Below are positions 58,319 to 64,000 of a stretch of 64,000 nucleotides of DNA, piece by piece. Every line of letters starts with the position of its first letter. Position 1 is the first letter of the stretch. The stretch comes from Holtermannia corniformis (lineage: Eukaryota > Basidiomycota > Tremellomycetes > Holtermanniales). The DNA lies in contig BCIJ01000021.1 in the NCBI GenBank assembly GCA_001599935.1, positions 292,146 to 356,145 on the forward strand. The letters are read 5' to 3'. The position numbers and the translations under genes are program-made. The notes below the pieces were generated by a model. It did not search any database. It was not told the DNA's origin and saw only the letters and a program-made list of their open reading frames with translations.

Positions 58319-59558
58319 TCATTGTCGACCGATCACAAGGCTCGCTTTCTTGCGCTGACCTTGACGCTGGGCCGCACCGCTCTGCTTCATTGCCTTTGTC
58401 TGGAACTGGGTCATGGCTCTCGACGGCGCGCTGATGGATGGCGCGCGCGGGTCAAAGACGGGTGGGAGGGCGCCAAAGGCGTGCGGGTGGGTCGGGGCGA
58501 GCAAGTGGATCTTCTTCTTGCCACTGCAGGCGTATCAATACTTGACGTGAATCGTCCATCTTATCAAGACACCACTCACCCCAGCGATCGCTCCCTTTCC
58601 AGCTCTTGCTCACTCTTGACCCGTTTCCTCACGACCTGAGCCTCTCGATTCCGTTTACGTTTACTGCTCTGCTCGCTCGCCAGCGCCTCCTCGGCCTCTG
58701 CAGCCTTGCGCAGCGTCTCAGCCGACAGCGGCTGAGCGCGCGGGACACCAGGCTGCAGATCAAACACCTCGTCCTCTACCGGTCTCTGTGGCTCGGCCTC
58801 GACCGCCTTGGTCTTCTTCAAGGCACTCTTCTTAGTCTTGCTCTTGCTCGGCGGCGGGGAGGGGGAAGGTGACGCATTGAGCTCGGCAGCCTCCATGGCT
58901 GCCTGCATGCGCTTTCGTAGCCGTAGCGTCTCGGCGTCGACCGGTCCTTCATCCAGCCGTTCTGAATCGTCGTGAGATACCACGTCGGCGTCCTCGTCCT
59001 CATCCTCGTCCGAGTGGAATTCCTCGCCGTCGTCTGATCCCTCGCCGTCATCCTCTTCACTCCCCTCGGCCTCGTCTTGGCCATCGTCATCCTCCGATTC
59101 AGACTCTGGCTCTGGCTCCACAGCCTTTGCCTTGCCCTTTCGCGTCCCAGCAGCATTCGGCTTGTTCTTGGCCTTCTTAGCCATCTCCTTCTCCTTCTCC
59201 GCCAATTTCATCTTCTGAATCTTCAACGCGCGCAGCTTGGCCGCCTCTCTCCGCGCCTGCTCAACCCTACGCACAGTCAGATCAGCTCCTCATCTTCTCG
59301 CGCAACGCACTGATCCCGCTTCGCAGCTGCTTGCACCTCTTGATCCCGTCCAGCAGCGACGCCAACCATTTCCGGCGCATCATCGCTATCACTGTCCTCA
59401 TCTCTCGCCGCGACGGGCACGGGCCCAACCCGCCGGCTGACCTCTGCATCCTCATCTTCGAGGTCGGAAAACGTGTCCTCGACCAACCCTTCATCTTCTT
59501 CGTCAAAGAGAATCTTTCTGCCTCTTCCGCTGGTGGGTGCAGGAGTGCGCTTTGGCAT
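58319..59558 (-). CDS. UTP16/Bud21-like nucleolar protein
   Basis: UTP16 is a small-subunit processome component. The N-terminus MPKRTPAPTSGRGRKILFDE and the motif DSDSDDAPEMVGVAAG recall the family's 'SDDeAPE-v' core, followed by a helical VEQARREAAKLRALKIQKMK segment. The middle is highly acidic (60% Asp/Glu/Ser runs) and then Lys-rich (SKTKKSALKKTK). After the last intron the protein ends GKKKIHLLAPTHPHAFGALP ... KKASLVIGRQ. Three exons. Composition and the DAPE motif support a nucleolar rRNA-processing role, but most of the chain is low complexity, so the call is moderate. Confidence 0.5.
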
Positions 59559-59924
59559 TGCGGCGTTGATGGTTCGAGGGATGGATGATTGAGAACAAGC
59601 AGTCAAGCGCAGCGCCAGTTACCGACTTTTGGGTATCAAACAGAGCGTTTGACATCACCCACACGTCATTTCACAAACCACGTGGTCGATCGCTGGCTGC
59701 GGCCGAGTTCATCAAGCTGGACGGCTCGAGCGCGGTGCAACGTCTCTGCTGATCTAGGTGGGTACAGTCTCACATCGGCTACTGTGCTGATGCTATCAGA
59801 CTGAGAGGATTCAGATCGCTCTCAAGCTCGAGTCGGAGGACGTAGATCAACCGCGGCCAAAGGAGGCCTTCAACCAGAGTCAGTGCCAACCCTTGCACGC
59901 CCACGACTGACGCCCAACAGCACC

Positions 59925-60038
59925 ATGATCACCGACGTGACGCTCACCAACCTCTCCAACGGCCTTGGCGTCACGGCCATGCTGTTGATTGTCGCATACC
60001 ATTTCGTCGCCGTCAACGGCAAGCGGATGGAGCAATGA
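59925..60038 (+). CDS. OST4: OST4, mini-subunit of oligosaccharyltransferase
   Basis: 37-residue single-helix protein: MITDVTLTNLSNGLGVTAML then LIVAYHFVAVNGKRMEQ. Ost4 stabilises the Stt3-Ost3 contact in the ER. Length, the 'MI-d--L--la---G---M-lIv-YHf---N' pattern and the single membrane helix match the family. The ATG lies four bases after a strong acceptor (ctgacgcccaacag); the matching donor (gtcagtgcc, near 59879) makes a 45-base intron that would be in the 5' UTR. The frame upstream of that donor does not join in phase with this ATG. Confidence 0.8.
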   Translation: MITDVTLTNLSNGLGVTAMLLIVAYHFVAVNGKRMEQ

Positions 60039-60126
60039 CCGGCGAGCAGCGGTGTGGCTATGAAAGACTTTGTATATGACACATGTGACCGAGTCAATCT
60101 ATGCGTGGCCAGAAGGATGAGGCTGA

Positions 60127-60367
60127 TCACTGGGCAGTCGCGCGTGACGGTGCACAGAGCGCGCAAGACTCTGCCTGCGCCGTCTCCCACTTTGCGTCCT
60201 CATCGCTCGCTCCAACGCGCTCATCCTCGCCGGTGAGAATCCAGTCACTGCCAAGGCCACCTGTACGGCGTTCCGTGTACGCGTGCCAGCTCTCGGGGAT
60301 GTCAGCGGGGGACTCGACAAGCCCGTGCAAGCACTCACCTCGGTGGCACCGTGCTTGCTGACCCCAT
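60127..60367 (-). CDS. Very small two-exon protein of unknown function
   Basis: Exon 1 (60367-60339) MGSASTVPP joins, after a 49-base intron (donor gtgagt, branch gctgac, acceptor ccgagag), to SWHAYTERRTGGLGSDWILT then GEDERVGASDEDAK, ending CALCAPSRATAQ at 60127. About 63 residues. The splice sites are textbook for this genome, which is the main support. There is a CALC motif near the C-terminus and no membrane helix. I do not recognise the family. Confidence 0.45.
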
Positions 60368-60777
60368 GATTGTACTGTGCTTAGACGTCGCGCATGCTAC
60401 TACCTGTCAAGGTTACTTATTCCCGTCGACGACAATCTTCCTGCGGTATTCGGTCATGCCAATATCGACAATGTCTATGTGCATCTGTCTCAGTGGATGG
60501 GCTGGACGCCAGTCTGGCGACCCCGCCTGCTTTCATCACTTTTCAGAGGTGCTGCTGGGCCGCCGTAGTGCAGGCACAGAGAAACAAGAGACAGGATCGT
60601 GGGATTGCATCTACCTATCAAGGCAAGTTGGGATGACGGGGATGCATGCTGCGAATCTGAGCACGATTAGGCTACGCTTGCTACCTGCAATAGGCGCATG
60701 AGTCCGCCTGCTCGGTGTACCAGTTTAAATGTGCTTCTCGCTCCGCGTGTAGCTCGTTATTGCTCAGGTTCCTCCAC
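60368..60777. other. Intergenic region
   Basis: 410 bases; short frames on the plus strand only, none recognisable. It includes the promoter of the small gene at 60127-60367. Confidence 0.3.
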
Positions 60778-61014
60778 CTACTCCTCGAGCCAGTAGATTG
60801 TTGAAACGTCGTTCTGAGACCCTGGAAGGTTCAGCTGTCTGCTGTCGTGTGTCAAGCTACTAACCCAAGCAACAGACTGATCCTTGTGCTCCGCATTCCA
60901 GTGGTTGTAGAGCTTGTCCACCTCTTGAACGCTCTCAGCTGTAAACTGGTATTCGGAAGCTTGCGGGTCATCATCTTTGTAGACTTTGACAATCAAGCGG
61001 TATTGCTTAGACAT
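60778..61014 (-). CDS. Small protein of unknown function
   Basis: 78-residue frame starting MSKQYRLIVKVYKDDDPQAS and ending DVSTIYWLEE. An amphipathic strand-like start, a helical middle (VQEVDKLYNHWNAEHKDQ) and a final strand suggest a compact fold. No signal peptide, no family recognised. It lies at the edge of the repeat-rich end of the window. Confidence 0.4.
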   Translation of the reverse strand: MSKQYRLIVKVYKDDDPQASEYQFTAESVQEVDKLYNHWNAEHKDQSVAWVSSLTHDSRQLNLPGSQNDVSTIYWLEE

Positions 61015-62096
61015 GTTCCCAACGAGGTGTGCGCGGATCAATGTGAACGCAGCATGGAGTCTGCTGGAACGATTTATAGATGCTACGGGTGCCTTCGCAT
61101 CGCAGACACAGAGGAAATCCAGTTAAAGGACTCTGAGATTGCTGCTCGCAAGACAACGCTCAGGACCGCCGGTGCGCTTCGGTTGAAAGGACTAGCCACC
61201 AATTCCTCCTGCTTCGCGCGTCAGATCCCGTGTTCTTTGCCTTCCTCATGTTGGCTCGAGATTGTCGAATCCTTCGTCGAGGCAGCAGAGCGCTCGTACC
61301 ATCTGGTGATCATCTAGTATCCTCAGTCACCTGCAGATGGTGCGGTTGTGGATGCACTGACCAAGACGGAGGTATGTGGCTGGTCCGCTGCCAGCGTGGT
61401 ACTGTTCGTTATGCCGTGCACGGTATCATCCGTGAAAAGCGGCTGGGTTTGTTGGATTACGACACTGCCATCGCCGCATCCGGCGAACACTACATCCGGC
61501 GAGGATGTAGCCAAGACACGTCTGCCGCGGCGAGGATGTAGTCAAGGCGCCGAGGAACACTACATCCGGCGAGACAGTCAGGATGGCGTGCTAGACATCA
61601 GGGACGTCAGAGTTGTAGGCGAAAGCCTACAAAGAAGCGCCGTAGCGAGCGAGATGCATCACGGTTCTTCCCCATCATCTAACAGATTAAGAGTCTGTAT
61701 CTCTACCGAGCTAGCAAGTATCAAGAAGCACCGTCAACCAAGACAAGAGTCATCGTCAATCATGTCCGACAACACGGTGTGGTGAAGACGAACCGGGAGG
61801 TGCGAGGAACTGGGACCATAGACGGTCAACGGGATCAGAGACGCTGGAGAGAGCTGGAAGCTCTGAGTTGAGACGGGACCAAATTGTAGTTCGTGCGATT
61901 TGGTGCGACTGCGACTGCAGTCGCATCATCGCATTTCATCCAACGAACAACCACAGTCTATTTTACAAACTTCGTACTTTCTCGATAAAACACACGCGCA
62001 GGGCCGGCCAAGGCCCACCCACACTACTGGACTACTAGGGACGCTTTTAGTAGGACGCTCTAGTGTGGTTTCTCCACAACGGGCACAGCCAAGGGC
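61015..62096. other. Repeat-rich region upstream of the copia fragment
   Basis: No gene supported. Contains the tacatcc/ggatgta repeats (61481-61574), a perfect 16-base palindrome tgcgactgcagtcgca (61910-61925) and a segment with tgtggtttctccaca (62062-62076). Part of it is probably the 5' untranslated region or LTR of the retroelement, but LTR borders could not be set. Confidence 0.4.
61481..61574. repeat. Short direct and inverted repeats around acactacatccggcga
   Basis: The word gaacactacatccggcgag occurs at about 61485 and again at 61554. The first copy forms a perfect 8-base inverted repeat ctacatcc-ggcga-ggatgtag (61490-61510); another ggatgtag arm lies at 61534-61541. Confidence 0.7.
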
Positions 62097-63686
62097 GTGG
62101 GAAGTACCTTTATCTCAAAGATACCCGTTCTCACCGGCATTGACAACTACTCTGCATGGCGCAGCGCCGTGCTAGCGTACCTCCGCTCCGAGCAAGCCGA
62201 CGGGGTCGTGCTTGGGCTCGTGCAAAGGCCAGGGATCCCGCCAAGGCTCTTTGGAATCGAGCCAGGTGACGCAGCGGCGAATGAGAGCCTGAGGCTCGCA
62301 TTCGCGCGCGCGACGTCCATCATCCCAGCGGGGCTGAGCGACGCCGAGTCGAAGGAATTCAGGGAATTCAATCGGCAAGAGGCCAAGGGCGCTGTCATCC
62401 TACTCACCATAGCCGAATACCTCCGCACCGACGTCGAGGACCTCGCCAGCACCTGGGAGCAATGGGAATATCTTGAGAAGATCCACCCGATTGGCACCGA
62501 CAACGTCAGGAACAAGATCAAACGTCAGCTGGCAACTTTGGTCTTGACCTCGACAGCACCCACCGACATGAGGTCCCACATCATCCGTTTCAACGGCTTG
62601 ATCTCGCAGGCGAAGGCGGCCGGACTCGACTCGATCCTCGAGGTCGGCACGCGTGTCCAGACATTCGTGGACACCCTTGGCGCCGAATTCACGCTTTGGA
62701 AGCAGAACTTCAAGCAAGAGAGGCGTTTGGAGGCGGAGGGACAGTGGGTGGCAACGATGAACAAGCTCTGGAATGAGGAAATCATCGCGAGGGAGACGGC
62801 GAGGGGCGAGGTTGCTATGTTCGTCAGCAAGCCTAAAGGCGGGCGAAAGGATCGCCGAGACGACGACAACGGGCGTACCTCAAGACCCGCCAACGCCGCC
62901 AACGCCGCCAGCGACAACACCGTCAAGAAGGACGCAAGATCGCGAGGAAGCCGAGGGAGAGGCCGACCGGGGCGAGGGAGTCGAGGCAAGGGAAGGGACA
63001 GAGACGACGGCTGCTACAACTGCGGTAAAGCTGGGCATTACGCGCGAGATTGTAGGCAGCCGAAGAGGGAGAAGGAAAGGGGAGAAGACGCCAAGCTCCT
63101 GAGCTACGATTCAGCCGACTCGATCAACGAGTACGCGCAGATGGCAAGAAGGACCNACGTACCACCCTCCAATCAACACCCGTCNTCTCCCTCTCCCACC
63201 GACACCTGGCTCGTCGATTCCGCCTGCACGGCATCGGTATCGCCCGATCGAAGCTTGATCAATCGATACCGGCACCTCGACCAATTGGTGCGGTTCAACG
63301 TGGCTGAAGACGGCACCCAGATCGACGCGATTGGCGTGGGCGAGACGGAGCTGCGCCTTGAAGGCAGCGGCAAGACTGTGACCGTCAGTCCCGTCTACTT
63401 TGCACCAAAGGCGTCCAACAACTTGCTCTCGGCCACCGCCATGCTCAGCAAAGGCTGGGCGATGTACGCAGATGCCCGCGGAGGGCACCTCGCGAAAGGA
63501 GAAGGCAAGATTCAACTCACTATGTTGGACCGCTTTCTCCACGCCGATGCCGTCAGGGACGGGCATGCGGCGTACTGTCACGATTCGATCTGTCAAGCCC
63601 GAACAGCGTCCTTGCCAGCTCGTCTGTGCCACCGCCAGTTCAGCCGAATTCAGCCGAATTCACCTGAACAACACCGAATTCACTGA
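62097..63686 (+). mobile_element. Ty1/copia gag-protease fragment, truncated
   Basis: One open frame of about 529 codons with copia landmarks: an N-terminal gag part (KIPVLTGIDNYSAWRSAVLA; TWEQWEYLEKIHPIGTDNVR), a basic linker (RGSRGRGRPGRGSRGKGR), a CCHC zinc knuckle CYNCGKAGHYARDC, and the start of the protease with TDTWLVDSACTASVSPDRSL. The usual active-site triplet is Asp-Ser-Gly; here it reads Asp-Ser-Ala. No integrase or reverse transcriptase follows: the frame runs into a gaattca repeat and stops at 63686. The frame begins with GTG where an ATG is expected. Ambiguous bases at 63156 and 63185 each blur a residue. This is a non-autonomous or dead copy. Confidence 0.85.
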
Positions 63687-63745
63687 ATTCACCCGAATTC
63701 AGGTGAAAAGGACGAACAGAGGTGAATTCAGGTGAATTCAGAGTG
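63639..63745. repeat. gaattca repeat cluster with inverted units
   Basis: About eight copies of gaattc in roughly 105 bases, alternating as gaattcagc, gaattcacc and gaattcagg. Gaattcacctgaa (from 63656) and ttcaggtgaattc (from 63727) are inverted copies. It interrupts the copia protease frame. Confidence 0.85.
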
Positions 63746-64000
63746 AAAGAACCGAACGACTGTTTTTGTATATAAAGCCTGCCAGAATCGCCCTTGGGTC
63801 TTCTTCCCAAGGATCGATTCTCATATGTTACTTGTGCAATCCTAAGCACCGGTCAACAGTCGACAGTNCAAGAACCAACGTCAAGCCTCGTCTCCGCCTT
63901 CGTCGTCGACTTCGTCATTGCCTGCTGCGTTGCCACCGCAGTCNGATCCTCAGGCAACCCAACCGCCGTCCAACCCTTTCACAAGACTCGTCTCGTGGCA
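63746..64000 (+). other. LTR-like segment with TATA box, followed by a possible coding start
   Basis: A strong TATATAAA at 63769-63776 precedes a transcribed-looking leader, then a Ser/Pro/Gln-rich frame reaching the window end (SDPQATQPPSNPFTRLVSW). This could be the R-U5 part of an LTR and the start of another gag gene, or a host gene promoter. Ambiguous bases at 63868 and 63944. Confidence 0.3.

Noticed and set aside
49816..61014. Similarity between the small proteins at 49816-50061 and 60778-61014 (both start MS..YR..V)
   Set aside because: Only the first few residues agree; the rest does not align. Not enough for paralogy.
63639..63745. gaattca array considered as a CRISPR-like array
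   Set aside because: Units are too short and irregular, without spacers, and the genome is eukaryotic.

Overview
This is nuclear DNA of a basidiomycete fungus. Almost every recognisable gene is cut by introns of about 45-60 bases with donors of the type gtgagt, gtcagt or gtccgt, a CTGAC/CTAAC branch site and a nearby acceptor. Genes are packed tightly on both strands and the coding parts are GC-rich. The protein set (Gemin2, an NCBP3-like protein, REC8, PalB calpain, SGF73, a fungal L-type amino-acid permease) fits Basidiomycota. The sequence does not let me name a species, and the subphylum is left open. Gene models below were spliced by eye, so outer ends are firmer than internal borders.

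Layout. 1-10.5 kb: Gemin2 (cut by the window start), PAM16, a ZNF830-like protein, the APC/C activator CDH1 and the PalB/Rim13 calpain. 10.5-13.3 kb is a sparse accessory stretch with two small paralogous proteins of a family I do not recognise. 13.3-24.3 kb: a monocarboxylate-type MFS carrier, NCBP3-like, L-2-hydroxyglutarate dehydrogenase, a Red5/ZC3H3-like zinc-finger protein and meiotic cohesin REC8. 24.4-28.1 kb is a second accessory stretch with a small Cys-containing protein and three small, probably related helical proteins. 28.1-46.7 kb: MEX67, NAR1, a small unknown, a possible catalytically dead RNase III-fold protein, SF3B2/CUS1, a FAR1-like protein, a DPB3/CHRAC-type histone-fold protein and SGF73. 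47.6-61 kb: an amino-acid permease, an Osh1-type oxysterol-binding protein, an adaptor-ear-motif protein, a tail-anchored protein, a UTP16-like protein, the OST4 microgene and several very small genes. 61-64 kb: repeats and a truncated Ty1/copia gag-protease fragment, followed by what may be another LTR.

Functional themes. RNA metabolism is strongly represented: snRNP assembly (Gemin2), spliceosome (SF3B2, ZNF830-like), cap binding (NCBP3-like), nuclear RNA surveillance (Red5-like), export (MEX67) and rRNA processing (UTP16-like). Chromosome biology is next (CDH1, REC8, DPB3-like, SGF73). These are housekeeping neighbours and I see no operon-like pathway.

The least explained material is: (i) the paired small proteins at 10.7 and 12.2 kb; (ii) the helical trio at 25.4-27.2 kb; (iii) introns of 1.15, 1.56 and about 1.3 kb in PAM16, SF3B2 and the FAR1-like gene, the first of which seems to hold an antisense transposase relic. 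Seven single ambiguous bases (22191, 55482, 55488, 63156, 63185, 63868, 63944) mark draft-quality spots. No tRNA, rRNA or CRISPR array was found by eye.
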